Assembly (NCBI RefSeq): GCF_001612825.1
Contig: NZ_BDBE01000009.1
Span: forward strand, 1 to 40,358
Length of the DNA stretch: 40,358 nt
DNA from: Nocardia caishijiensis NBRC 108228
GTDB taxonomy: Bacteria; Actinomycetota; Actinomycetes; Mycobacteriales; Mycobacteriaceae
Direction of reading: 5' to 3'
The translations under genes were made by a program, and so were the position numbers. A model generated the notes under the pieces. That model had not been told where the DNA came from. It saw nothing but the letters and a program-made list of their open reading frames with translations, and made no database searches. Positions 15,970 to 24,253 of the stretch are shown one piece after another (within the stretch, counting starts at the first letter, position 1; the number at the start of each line of letters is the position of its first letter).

Positions 15970-17163
15970 ATGACGTGGCCGCCACATCGCCTCGAAGAAC
16001 GCGAGTGGTCGCCGAAGCAACGCCAGGGTTCGCGCGACGACCGCCTCTTGAACCGAGTCACGGTCTCCATCCCGCCTCGCATCGCCGATTTGGACTACGT
16101 GCCGCCTTCACAGGTGACCACGACAAGCGAGGCAGCTGTGATCGCGGTGGCCAGGCTCGAAGCGGGCTTCGGTCAGTACATGGCGCCGCTCGCCGACTTC
16201 CTGTTGCGCAGCGAGTCAGTTGCATCGTCGAAGATCGAGCACATCGACGCGGGCTGGCAGGCCTTCGGAAAGGCGGTCGGTGGCGCGAAGGCAAGTGATG
16301 AGGCGAAGTCACAGCTCGCGGCGGTGCAAGCGCTCACCGCGATGGTCGGTGCGGCGAGCGTCGGCCCGATCACGGTCCGGGATCTGCTTGCCGCACACCG
16401 GCTGCTCATGTCGCCGGACTATTACGCGTCTCGTGACGGCGGGCGTTTCCGGGATGCGCAGAACTGGATCGGCGGGAGCGACTACACACCGTTGCACGCG
16501 TTGTTCGTCCCACCGCCGCCGGAGCTCGTGGCCGACCTGACGGACGACCTGCTCACGTTCGCCGCGCGAACCGACGTGCCGATCATCGCGCAGGCGGCGA
16601 TCGCGCACGCGCAGTTCGAGTCCATCCATCCCTTCGTCGACGGCAACGGCCGGATCGGTCGCGCGCTGATCAGCGCGATATTCCGCAGGCGAGGCCTGAC
16701 CAGCCGGGTAACCGTGCCCTTGGCGTCGGTCATGCTCGCGAACACCGCACGCTACTTCGATCAGCTCACGGCCTATCGCGCGGGACGGGTCGACGAATTC
16801 ATCGAGTACGTAGCGCTCGCGGCTGTCCATGCGGGTGAAGCGGCGATCGAATCCGCGCGGACACTGGCCGAGCTGCCGGTGCGGTGGCGTACCGCGGCTC
16901 GGCCGAGGGCAGGTTCGTCGGACGAGGCGCTGATCGCCGGTCTGCTCGACCAGCCGATTCTCAACATCGATACGGCGTTGCGCATTGCCGGAACCACCGA
17001 ATCCGCTACCTATCGGGCCCTGGACCGCCTGGTCGCGGCAGGCATCCTCGAGGTTCTCTCGGCTGCCAAGCGTGGTCGCGTATGGGCCGCGACCGACATC
17101 CTGGCCGAACTCGACGCTCTTTCGGCGGCGATCGGAAAGCGGACGGCCGCCGAGCTGAAATAG
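15970..17163 (+). CDS. Fic family protein with C-terminal winged helix
   Basis: AMP-transferase-type protein of 397 residues. The Fic motif HPFVDGNGRIGR has catalytic H220 and is complete. Upstream, SSKIE (86-90) is the class II auto-inhibitory motif whose E90 blocks productive ATP binding until relieved. The N-terminal segment (SIPPRIADLDYVPP) is the usual Fic_N region. From about residue 310 the sequence turns to a winged helix-turn-helix (NIDTALRIAGTTESATYRALDRLVAAGILEVL, then a basic wing). Such proteins are predicted to modify a target and bind DNA, and some are solitary toxins kept off by the SxxxE motif. No separate antitoxin is seen nearby. The ATG at 15970 gives the family-like start MTWPPHRLEERE, but without a clear ribosome-binding site. 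Confidence 0.93.
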   Translation: MTWPPHRLEEREWSPKQRQGSRDDRLLNRVTVSIPPRIADLDYVPPSQVTTTSEAAVIAVARLEAGFGQYMAPLADFLLRSESVASSKIEHIDAGWQAFGKAVGGAKASDEAKSQLAAVQALTAMVGAASVGPITVRDLLAAHRLLMSPDYYASRDGGRFRDAQNWIGGSDYTPLHALFVPPPPELVADLTDDLLTFAARTDVPIIAQAAIAHAQFESIHPFVDGNGRIGRALISAIFRRRGLTSRVTVPLASVMLANTARYFDQLTAYRAGRVDEFIEYVALAAVHAGEAAIESARTLAELPVRWRTAARPRAGSSDEALIAGLLDQPILNIDTALRIAGTTESATYRALDRLVAAGILEVLSAAKRGRVWAATDILAELDALSAAIGKRTAAELK

Positions 17164-17164
17164 T

Positions 17165-18241
17165 TCAGCGGAGGCGGAGGTCGGTTTCGGCGTCGAAGAA
17201 GAAGATGTCTTCGGGTTTGGGGTGGAGGTGGAGGGTTTCGCCGAGGGTGGTGTGGAAGCGGCGGTCTACGCGGACGACGAGTTTGCCGGTGCGGGTGGAC
17301 CAGTCGGTGCCCGCGCCGTGGGTGTAGACGAAGGATTCGGCGCCGAGTTCCTCGAGGAGTTCGGCGACGACCGTGATGCCGGTGGGGTCGGTGGTGACCT
17401 CCCAGGATTCGGGGCGGATGCCGAGGACCACGCGGTTGCCGGAGACGCTGCGGGGCAGCGGGATTCGTAGGCCGTCGAGGACGGCGTGGCCGTCGGAGAC
17501 GGGCGCTTCGAGCAGGTTCATGCCGGGTGAGCCGATGAAACCGGCGACGAAGGTGTTCACCGGGTCGTCGTAGAGTTCGCGGGGCGAGGCGATCTGCTGC
17601 AGGGTGCCCTCGCGCAGCACGGCCACGCGGTGGCCCATGGTCATCGCCTCCACCTGGTCGTGGGTGACATACACGGTGGTGGTGCCGAGGCGTTGTTGCA
17701 GAGCGGCGATCTGCGAGCGGGTGCTCACCCGCAGTTTCGCGTCCAGATTGGACAGCGGTTCGTCCATGCAGAACACCTGCGGGCGGCGCACGATCGCCCG
17801 GCCCATCGCCACCCGTTGCCGTTGTCCGCCCGACAGTTTCGCCGGTTTGCGGTCGAGCAGCGGCTCGAGTTCCAGCATGGCGGCCGCCTCCTGAACGCGA
17901 ACCATCGTGTCGGACTTCGACATTCCCGCGTTGCGCAGGGCGAAGCCCATGTTCTGCGCGACGGTCATGTTCGGGTACAGCGCGTAGCTCTGGAACACCA
18001 TCGCCACGTCACGCGCCCGGGGCGGCAGTCCGGTGACGTCACGTTCGCCGATGCGAATCGTGCCTTCCGCCACCGATTCCAGCCCGGCGAGCATGCGCAG
18101 GCTGGTGGACTTGCCGCACCCGGACGGCCCGACGAGCACGAGGAACTCACCGTCGGCGATATCGAGATCGAGGGCGTCGACCGCGGCGGTCTCGCTGCCG
18201 GGGTAGCGGTGGGTGACACCGTCGAACTGCACTGTCGCCAT
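17165..18241 (-). CDS. ugpC: Glycerophosphodiester/sugar ABC transporter ATP-binding protein
   Basis: ATPase of the Ugp importer, 358 residues. Walker A is GPSGCGKS (38-45), signature LSGGQ (136-140), Walker B ends with D160-E161 in FCMDEPLSNLD, and the H-loop is in YVTHDQVEAMT. The C-terminal part is the regulatory MalK/TOBE-like domain. It is the last gene of the minus-strand order ugpA-ugpE-ugpB-ugpC, the same order as in M. tuberculosis, with 26 bases between ugpB and ugpC. Its end lies only one base from the convergent Fic gene stop. Confidence 0.93.
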   Translation of the reverse strand: MATVQFDGVTHRYPGSETAAVDALDLDIADGEFLVLVGPSGCGKSTSLRMLAGLESVAEGTIRIGERDVTGLPPRARDVAMVFQSYALYPNMTVAQNMGFALRNAGMSKSDTMVRVQEAAAMLELEPLLDRKPAKLSGGQRQRVAMGRAIVRRPQVFCMDEPLSNLDAKLRVSTRSQIAALQQRLGTTTVYVTHDQVEAMTMGHRVAVLREGTLQQIASPRELYDDPVNTFVAGFIGSPGMNLLEAPVSDGHAVLDGLRIPLPRSVSGNRVVLGIRPESWEVTTDPTGITVVAELLEELGAESFVYTHGAGTDWSTRTGKLVVRVDRRFHTTLGETLHLHPKPEDIFFFDAETDLRLR

Positions 18242-18267
18242 GGACTTCTCCTCGAATACGCGGGAAA

Positions 18268-19596
18268 CTACTTGGGCAGCTTGGGGGTGATCTGCCGGTC
18301 GATGATCGCTTGGATGTCAGCGGCGACCTTGGCGAGCACCGTTGCGGGATCGGCGTTCTGCAGCCCGATCTGCTCGTATCCGGTGCCGATGATCTGGTCG
18401 GCGCCGGGCACGAACACCCGCGCGTAGTCCTGCGACTTGGTCACCGCCAGTTGGTCGATGGCGGTCTTGGAGTGCGGGTTCTCGGCGAGGAAGTCGACTT
18501 CGGTCGGATCGCTGACCGCCGACTTGCGCACCGGCATGTACCCCGTGTTCTGCGAGAAGTACGCCGTGTTCGCCGCATTGGTCACGAACTCGATGAACTT
18601 GAGCGCGTTCACCTTCCGCTCGTCGGAGATGCGTGACGGCACCGCTAGACCCGCGCCACCGGTGGTGACACCAGGCCCGCTGGGATGCGGCAGGAACGCG
18701 GTGCCGAGCTCGAACTTGCCCGTCGCGTTCTTCTGGATGCCCTTCAGGTCACCGGTCGAAGCGATGGTCGAGGCCGCGACCCCGGTCCCGAAGTCGACGG
18801 CGATCTGCGGACGGATCGCCGCGTACTTCTTCACATTGATCGATTCGCGCAGGTAGGTGGCCGCCGCGATCGAACCGGGATCGGTGAACTTCAGCGCCCA
18901 CTTGTCGGAGTAGGCGCCGCCGAAGGTCCAGTTCGGGCCCTGGAAGGTCCAGCCGAGGTAGTTCTTGGCATCGCCCCAGGCGTGCGCGAACTTGTCGCCA
19001 CCGACCACCGACTGGATCTTCGGCCCCCACTCGTCGAACTCCTGCCACGAGTTCGGTCCACGGTCCGGCAACCCGGCCTTGGCCCACACATCCTTGTTGT
19101 AATAGAACAGCGGCGTCGAGCGCGCATACGGCAGCGCGTAGTGCTTGCCGTCGAAGAGGTAGTCCGCGGCCAGCGAGTCGACGTAGTCGTCGAGCTTCAC
19201 CCCGGCCGCACCGAACAGCCCGTCGAGCGGTTCGATGGCACCGGTCAGCGCGTAGTTGAACCACCAGACATCCGACAGCACAACAACATCGGGCAGGTCG
19301 CCACCGGTGAGCGCGGCGTTGAACTTCTGCGCCACCTCCTCGTAGTTCTTGCCCGCGTCGACGAGGTTCACCGTCAGCTCGGGGTGCCGCGCCTGGAACC
19401 GGTTGATGAGCTCGAGCTCGAGTTCCTTGGAGGTGCCGGGGTGGTTGGACCAGAAGGTGATCGTGTTCGCGTCGCCGCCACCACCTGACCCGCCGCCGGT
19501 GCCCGCGCAAGCGGTGAGCGCCAGCCCGGCGGCGACACCGCCGGACAGGCCGAGGAAGCCGCGACGGCTCAGCGCCGGAAATCGTGAAGTGGACAC
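18268..19596 (-). CDS. ugpB: Glycerophosphodiester-binding lipoprotein of the Ugp transporter
   Basis: Extracytoplasmic binding protein of 442 residues. The N-terminus has a twin-arginine motif (R11-R12-G-F-L) followed by a lipobox with Cys30 (LALTAC), so export by Tat and lipidation are predicted. The mature part matches mycobacterial UgpB as I remember it: TFWSNHPGTSKELE, VDAGKNYEEVAQKFNAALTG, ARSTPLFYYNKDVW, PNSWQEFDEWGPK and TFQGPNWTFGGAYSDKW. M. tuberculosis UgpB binds glycerophosphocholine rather than glycerol-3-phosphate, so that is the likely ligand. The start is GTG at 19596 after an AGGAG site; the frame continues upstream into ugpE but the Tat signal fixes the start. Confidence 0.93.
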   Translation of the reverse strand: MSTSRFPALSRRGFLGLSGGVAAGLALTACAGTGGGSGGGGDANTITFWSNHPGTSKELELELINRFQARHPELTVNLVDAGKNYEEVAQKFNAALTGGDLPDVVVLSDVWWFNYALTGAIEPLDGLFGAAGVKLDDYVDSLAADYLFDGKHYALPYARSTPLFYYNKDVWAKAGLPDRGPNSWQEFDEWGPKIQSVVGGDKFAHAWGDAKNYLGWTFQGPNWTFGGAYSDKWALKFTDPGSIAAATYLRESINVKKYAAIRPQIAVDFGTGVAASTIASTGDLKGIQKNATGKFELGTAFLPHPSGPGVTTGGAGLAVPSRISDERKVNALKFIEFVTNAANTAYFSQNTGYMPVRKSAVSDPTEVDFLAENPHSKTAIDQLAVTKSQDYARVFVPGADQIIGTGYEQIGLQNADPATVLAKVAADIQAIIDRQITPKLPK

Positions 19597-19616
19597 GTGG
19601 ATCTCCTGTTCGAGAA

Positions 19617-20483
19617 TCAACCCTTGACCGCACCGGAGGTGAGGCCTTTGATCATGTGACGTTGCAGCGCGAGGAAAACCACGAGAATCGGCAGCATGGT
19701 GAGTACCGTGCCCGCCATCACCGGACCCCAGTTGGTGACGCTCGGGTTCTCGGTGTTCTGCAGCAGCGTGAGTCCCACCGGCAAGGTGGCGACATCGGCG
19801 GAATCGGCCATCAGGAACGGCCAGAGGTATTCGTTCCACTCGTTCACCAGCGTGACCACGGCGAACGCCACCATCGTCGGCCCCGACATCGGCAGCACCA
19901 CGCGGGTGAGCAACCGCCACCAGTTCGCGCCGTCCATCCGGGCCGCCTCGATCACCTCGCCGGGCAGTGACAGGAAGTGGTTGCGCATCAGGAACGTTCC
20001 GAACGCGACGCCGCAGAGCGGGATGATGATGCCCTGGAAGGTGTTGCGCCACCCGAGCTGTGCGATGAGCGCGTAGTTGGAGATGACGGTGATCTGGTTG
20101 GGCACCATCAGTGCGGCGATGATCGCCAGGAACACGATGTTCTTGCCGGGGAACCGCAGGAACACCAGGCCGTAGGCACTGAACACGCCGAGCACGAACT
20201 TCACCGCCGACACCACCCCGGTGACGATCAGCGAGTTGCGCAGGAACGTCCAGAACGGGACCGTAGTGGTGGCGTGCCCGTAGTTCTCCGGGTGCCAGCT
20301 GTGCGGCCAGTACACCGCGGGCTGGGTGTAGATGTCGGCGCGATCCTTGAACGAGGTGATGAGGATCCAGAACAGCGGGACGCCGACCATGACGAGCACG
20401 CACAGCATCGCCGCGTAACCGAGCAGAGTGATGGCGCGTTCGCGCCTGCGGTACGAAACAGTCTCGGGCCCTACGTGTTTCAT
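19617..20483 (-). CDS. ugpE: Ugp ABC transporter permease E
   Basis: Second membrane subunit, 288 residues, with about six helices, the first at residues 18-38 (LGYAAMLCVLVMVGVPLFWILI). The EAA loop reads EVIEAARMDGANWWRLLTRVVLPMSGPTMVAF. The PxVYWPHSWHPENY segment (here PAVYWPHSWHPENYG) just after the first helix is typical of MalG/UgpE-like permeases. The ATG at 20483 overlaps the ugpA stop by 4 bp. 20 bases separate its end from ugpB. Confidence 0.93.
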   Translation of the reverse strand: MKHVGPETVSYRRRERAITLLGYAAMLCVLVMVGVPLFWILITSFKDRADIYTQPAVYWPHSWHPENYGHATTTVPFWTFLRNSLIVTGVVSAVKFVLGVFSAYGLVFLRFPGKNIVFLAIIAALMVPNQITVISNYALIAQLGWRNTFQGIIIPLCGVAFGTFLMRNHFLSLPGEVIEAARMDGANWWRLLTRVVLPMSGPTMVAFAVVTLVNEWNEYLWPFLMADSADVATLPVGLTLLQNTENPSVTNWGPVMAGTVLTMLPILVVFLALQRHMIKGLTSGAVKG

Positions 20484-21481
20484 CGGTCACCTCGATCCAT
20501 CACACGCACCTGGATCAGGGTCACCACGAGCAGCACGGCGAACATGATCGTCGCGACAGTCGCGCCGTAGCCCGCGCGGAAATTGCGGAACGATTCCTCG
20601 TACACCTGGAAGACCATGGTGGTTGTGCCGTTGCCGAGCGGCCCGCCACGTGTCATCACATTGATGATGTCGAATACCTGGAGCGAGTTCAGCAATACCG
20701 TGATCGACAAGAAGAATGTGGTCGGACGGAGTTGTGGCAGAAGCACTTTGGTGAATGTCGTCCAGCGGCTCGCGCCGTCCATTTCGGCGGCTTCCAGCAG
20801 TTCGCTTCGCACGCCCTGTAATGCCGCGAGATAGATGACGAAGGTGTAGCCGAGGTTCTTCCAGATGTAAGTGATCGTCACCATGAACAACGCCCACTGT
20901 GGATCCTGGTAGAAATCCGGCACATTCGTCACGCCGAGGCGGTGCAACACATCCTGCACCAGCCCGAAACTCGGGTCGAAGATGAATTGGAAGGCCACGC
21001 CGATCGCCGCACCGGAAATCACGAACGGCGCGAAGATGGCGGAGCGAACGACATTGCGCCCGAACAACTTACGGTCGAGCAACATCGCCAGCGCGAGGCC
21101 GAGCGCCATGCTGACGACCACCGCGGCGACGGTGAAGATCACCGTGTTGCCGACGACCTTCCAGGAGTCGTCACGCTGCCACCACTCCACGTAGTTGGCG
21201 AAACCGATGGGTGTGGCGACCGGGTCGGCGATGTTCCAGTCGGTGAAGGAGAGCCGGATGTTGTCGGCCAGCGGCCGGTAGACGAACATCCCGAGCAGAA
21301 TCAAGTTCGGGACTACGAGTAACACGAACAACGCGTAGTCCTGCCACGGCCGATTTCTCAGGCCACGACCTCGCTGCGCGGGAAGAACCCGCTCCGGACT
21401 GCTACGCACCGCGGCAGCTTTACGGTGCACGGCGAACCACTGGTTAACCCTGCCCGCCGAATTCCTGAACATCGGGCGCAC
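20480..21481 (-). CDS. ugpA: Ugp ABC transporter permease A
   Basis: First membrane subunit, 333 residues, six helices, with an N-terminal cytoplasmic tail of about 45 residues rich in arginine. The EAA loop is ELLEAAEMDGASRWTTFTKVLLPQLRPTTFF; NVMTRGGPLGNGTTTMVFQVYEESF near the C-terminus is a MalF/UgpA signature. The GTG at 21481 gives MRPMFRNSAG; an internal ATG at 21472 would remove three residues and neither has a convincing ribosome-binding site. A 40-bp dyad lies 19 bases upstream (21500-21539), which may control the whole operon. Confidence 0.9.
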   Translation of the reverse strand: MRPMFRNSAGRVNQWFAVHRKAAAVRSSPERVLPAQRGRGLRNRPWQDYALFVLLVVPNLILLGMFVYRPLADNIRLSFTDWNIADPVATPIGFANYVEWWQRDDSWKVVGNTVIFTVAAVVVSMALGLALAMLLDRKLFGRNVVRSAIFAPFVISGAAIGVAFQFIFDPSFGLVQDVLHRLGVTNVPDFYQDPQWALFMVTITYIWKNLGYTFVIYLAALQGVRSELLEAAEMDGASRWTTFTKVLLPQLRPTTFFLSITVLLNSLQVFDIINVMTRGGPLGNGTTTMVFQVYEESFRNFRAGYGATVATIMFAVLLVVTLIQVRVMDRGDR

Positions 21482-21499
21482 ATGACCAGTACAGCAAGA

Positions 21500-21539
21500 A
21501 GCCGAACAATACGACCTGGATTGATCGTATTGTTCGGCT
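21500..21539. promoter_or_regulatory. 40-bp perfect dyad upstream of ugpA
   Basis: AGCCGAACAATACGA (21500-21514) and its exact complement TCGTATTGTTCGGCT (21525-21539) flank a 10-base centre. Eight of the 15 arm positions are A or T, unlike the surrounding GC-rich DNA. It stands 19 bases before ugpA and 120 bases after the ldt stop, both on the minus strand. It may be an operator of the ugp operon or the terminator of ldt; only a weak TTCTTG tract follows on the minus strand, which favours an operator. The rest of the spacer (21540-21659) contains a 7-bp GGAATTC/GAATTCC pair and nothing else I can name. Confidence 0.6.
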
Positions 21540-21659
21540 GAGGTCAGAAGTACATGGGTAACTCACCGGGTACGGGCTGACCAGGCCACGTCCAGATGGC
21601 TTGCCGCGTCAGGAATTCCGCACGTACACGAGTCTGGCCTGAATTCCCGGGGAGGCGGC

Positions 21660-22529
21660 TCAGTTCCAGTCGCCCAGGCCGTCGCCCGCGCTCAGGGTGG
21701 GGCCCTGGGTGCCGGTGACGATCACGGCGTCACCGCGACGCGAGTTCTCGAGGAACCACTTGGCGTCCTCGGTGCTCACGTTCAGGCAGCCGTGGCTGGC
21801 GTTGGAGTACCCCTGCTGACCCACCGACCACGGCGCGGCGTGGATGAAGATGCCGCTGTTGGACAGGCGGGTGGCGTACTCGACCTCGAGCTTGTAGCCC
21901 TCGGGGTCGGTGACCGGCACACCGTAGGTCGACGAGTCCATCGTCATCTTCTCGAGCCGCTCGCCGACGATGTAGGTGCCGTTGGGGGTCTCGTAGCCGG
22001 GCTTGCCGAGCGAGGTCGGCATCTCGCGCACCACTTCACCGTTGCGGGTGACGGTGATGACCTTGGTCGCGTCGTCCACGGTGGCGACGAAGGCGTCACC
22101 GATGTGGAACGAGCTGGTGGTGCCACCGGCGACGACGGTCACGTCGGTGTTGGCGGGCCAGAACTCGGCGGGCTTCCAGCGCACCTGCTTGTCGCCGGTC
22201 CAGTAGAAGTTGCCGGGCGCGTCGGCGCTCGAGGTGACCTTGATGGCCCGCTCGGCGGCCGCGCGGTCCTCGATCGGCTCCTTGAAGGTGATGATGATCG
22301 GCTGCGCGACGCCGACCGTCTCGCCGTCGGCGATGTTGATGTTCGGCGGCGCGAAGTTCGCCTGCGGCGCGGGCTGCTCGACCACGGGGTTGCTCGAACC
22401 CGCGCCGGGCAGCGCGGGCTGCGCCTGCGCGGGAACGGCGATGAGCGCGCCGGTGGCGGCGATCGCCGCCGTCAGCAGCAGACCACGGCGGAGCCGATGG
22501 GGTTGCTGCTTGTTTGCCTCGTAGTGCAT
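21660..22529 (-). CDS. L,D-transpeptidase with N-terminal Ig-like domain
   Basis: Cross-links peptidoglycan stem peptides (3-3 links) outside the membrane. The 289-residue product has a signal peptide (RRGLLLTAAIAATGALIAVPAQA), an Ig-like domain (about 55-150, with GETVGVAQPIIITFKEPIEDR) and the YkuD catalytic domain. The active-site block contains HAAPW and SHGCLNVS, with the nucleophilic cysteine. The similarity to mycobacterial Ldt proteins is clear, but I cannot assign a paralogue number; those are often lipoproteins, whereas no lipobox is seen here. The ATG at 22529 follows GAGGAAA with 5-base spacing. Confidence 0.94.
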   Translation of the reverse strand: MHYEANKQQPHRLRRGLLLTAAIAATGALIAVPAQAQPALPGAGSSNPVVEQPAPQANFAPPNINIADGETVGVAQPIIITFKEPIEDRAAAERAIKVTSSADAPGNFYWTGDKQVRWKPAEFWPANTDVTVVAGGTTSSFHIGDAFVATVDDATKVITVTRNGEVVREMPTSLGKPGYETPNGTYIVGERLEKMTMDSSTYGVPVTDPEGYKLEVEYATRLSNSGIFIHAAPWSVGQQGYSNASHGCLNVSTEDAKWFLENSRRGDAVIVTGTQGPTLSAGDGLGDWN

Positions 22530-22816
22530 TAGGTTTCCTCGTCTATATCTTCGAATGACGCGGAGTCCGCATGGGGGTCTCCACGGGGTAACGACGCCCC
22601 GACCCTGACCGCTCATTCCTACCCGCCCGAGGTGGCAACGTGCCAGCTCCGTTGCGTAGCGATCACGGAACGACAACACTGTGCGCTGTGTCACATAACA
22701 AACTGTGACCCAGCGGCTTTCGTCAAACGCCACGCTCATGGCGGCGAGTCGGACGGGTGCGGGCGCCGCGGCCCCGAAGTACAGGCATGTGACTCCCAAA
22801 CCTGGAGTGAGGGAGA
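22530..22816 (-). promoter_or_regulatory. Leader and promoter region of the L,D-transpeptidase gene
   Basis: No gene is seen in these 287 bases. Read on the minus strand, GTCACAGTT (22709-22701) and GACACAGCG (22692-22684) are direct repeats 17 bases apart, and GTCACA/TGTGAC (22690-22695 and 22704-22709) also make an inverted pair. GTCACAgcg-like repeats have been described for the mycobacterial response regulator MtrA, which controls cell-wall enzymes; the match here is by memory and eye. Nearer the gene is a CGGGG/CCCCG hairpin (22584-22601) and the 11-base palindrome GCGGAGTCCGC (22560-22570), so the transcript leader may be structured. Confidence 0.35.
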
Positions 22817-24160
22817 TCACGCGACGCGTGTGAAGTGGATCGCCCGGTTCGGTGCGGTCGCGAGATTGTGCGGCACCGTGCGCGGTCGGCGGCCGAGGGC
22901 CAGCGCGGGATCGAGACGCAGCCTGGCGCCGGTGAGCAGCGTGGCGAGTACGACGCGCAGTTCGTATTCGGCCAGCGTGGCGCCGATACATCGGCGATGA
23001 CCGCCGCCGAACGGCGCGTACTCGAACGGTGTGTATTTGCGGCCGAGGAACCGGTCGGGGTGGAACAGTCGGGGTGCCGGCCAGATCGAGGGTTGGCTGT
23101 GCAATACACCGACCGCCAACCCGATCGTCTGCCCGGCGGCCACGTCGACGCCACGCCAGCGCCACGGTTCGCGCAGCTGCCGCAGCACGATGGGTACCGC
23201 GGGGTGCAGGCGAAGCGTCTCCTGGCAGACGGCGTCGAGCAGCGGCAGCGCGGCCTGTTCGGTCGGGTCGTCGCCCGTCCGCGCCAGCTCGTCGGTGAGC
23301 CTGGCGAGCAGGCCGGGTTCACGATGCAGGTGATACAACGCCCAGGTGAGCGAGGTCGCGGTGGTCTCGTGCCCGGCGACGAGCAGGGTGCGCAACTGCT
23401 CGCACAGTTCGGAATCGGTCAGCGCGGAGCCGTCGTCGTAACGGCTGGCGAGCAGCAGATCGAGCAGGTCGCCCGCGCCCGGCCCCTCGGTGCGTCGGCG
23501 GTCGATACCGGCCAGCAGCAGCCGGTCCAGTCGGTCCCTGGCCGCGACGAAGCGGTCCCACGGCCCGAAACCGCCTGCGGCACGGCGCAAGACGGGCGCT
23601 ACGAGCAGGGGCGTGGTGAAGGTCGAGAGGAAAACGTCGACCGCGTCGCCGTATTCACTGTCGGCGCCCGGGCCGAACACTGCCGCGAGGATGGTGCGCA
23701 GGGTGATGGACCGCGCCTTCGTCAGTACGTCGACCCGGCTGCCGACCGGCCAGGAAACGCCTGTACCACTGTCGAATTCGAGTTCGCGCCGGGTCGATTC
23801 CCGGATCACCTCGCCCAGCGCCCGTACCTTCGCGCGGTGGAACGCGGGCGCGAGCACGGCCCGATCCGCGCGGTGGCGCGGCCCTGAGCTGAGGATCAGC
23901 GACGCCGTGCCGACCATCGGCTCGATCGGGTTCGGCCGCGGCGGGTCGACGAGCTCGACCGGCGCCCGGAACAGTTCGCGCGCGCCCTCGGCGGTCCCGG
24001 TGAACAACACCGGCGGAAACCCCGGAAAACCGACCGCGAACGGGTCACCGCTCGCGGCCCGTCGACGCAGGTAGCCCTCGAAATCGAGGCCTGCGGCCAG
24101 GCCGTGCAGCAGGGCGGGGCGTGGCGGGGACTGACCTCTCATGCTGTATCTCATGGGCAT
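22817..24160 (-). CDS. Cytochrome P450
   Basis: Heme monooxygenase of 447 residues. The I-helix oxygen-activation motif is AGHETTATS, the K-helix ExxR is in QETLRLHPAVP, and the heme-binding loop FGGGHRRCIG supplies the cysteine ligand at about residue 391. HRADRAVLAPAFH in the N-terminal third is the C-helix heme-propionate region. The protein lacks a membrane anchor, so it is a soluble bacterial P450; its substrate cannot be read and no ferredoxin gene is nearby. Several starts are possible: 24160 has GGAGG ten bases upstream and is chosen; 24142, 24154 and 24217 are alternatives. A 14-bp sequence containing a start codon is repeated here (24131-24144 and 24206-24219). Confidence 0.93.
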   Translation of the reverse strand: MPMRYSMRGQSPPRPALLHGLAAGLDFEGYLRRRAASGDPFAVGFPGFPPVLFTGTAEGARELFRAPVELVDPPRPNPIEPMVGTASLILSSGPRHRADRAVLAPAFHRAKVRALGEVIRESTRRELEFDSGTGVSWPVGSRVDVLTKARSITLRTILAAVFGPGADSEYGDAVDVFLSTFTTPLLVAPVLRRAAGGFGPWDRFVAARDRLDRLLLAGIDRRRTEGPGAGDLLDLLLASRYDDGSALTDSELCEQLRTLLVAGHETTATSLTWALYHLHREPGLLARLTDELARTGDDPTEQAALPLLDAVCQETLRLHPAVPIVLRQLREPWRWRGVDVAAGQTIGLAVGVLHSQPSIWPAPRLFHPDRFLGRKYTPFEYAPFGGGHRRCIGATLAEYELRVVLATLLTGARLRLDPALALGRRPRTVPHNLATAPNRAIHFTRVA

Positions 24161-24253
24161 GCTCGGGCGGCCTCCGTGGTTACGCTTCGCTGCCGCCTCC
24201 GGCCGCTGACCTCTCATGCCGGGTACTACGGCGTGCGCCCGCGCTCGGTTCGA

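Noticed and set aside
22690..22709. CRP-type site
   Set aside because: The half-sites are in the order TCACA then TGTGA, the reverse of the CRP/Cmr consensus.
22530..22740. c-di-AMP (ydaO-type) riboswitch before the L,D-transpeptidase
   Set aside because: Such switches occur before actinobacterial wall genes, but the conserved GGGGGA, GGTGAATC and AGCTAACCTCGTA blocks are not found on either strand.
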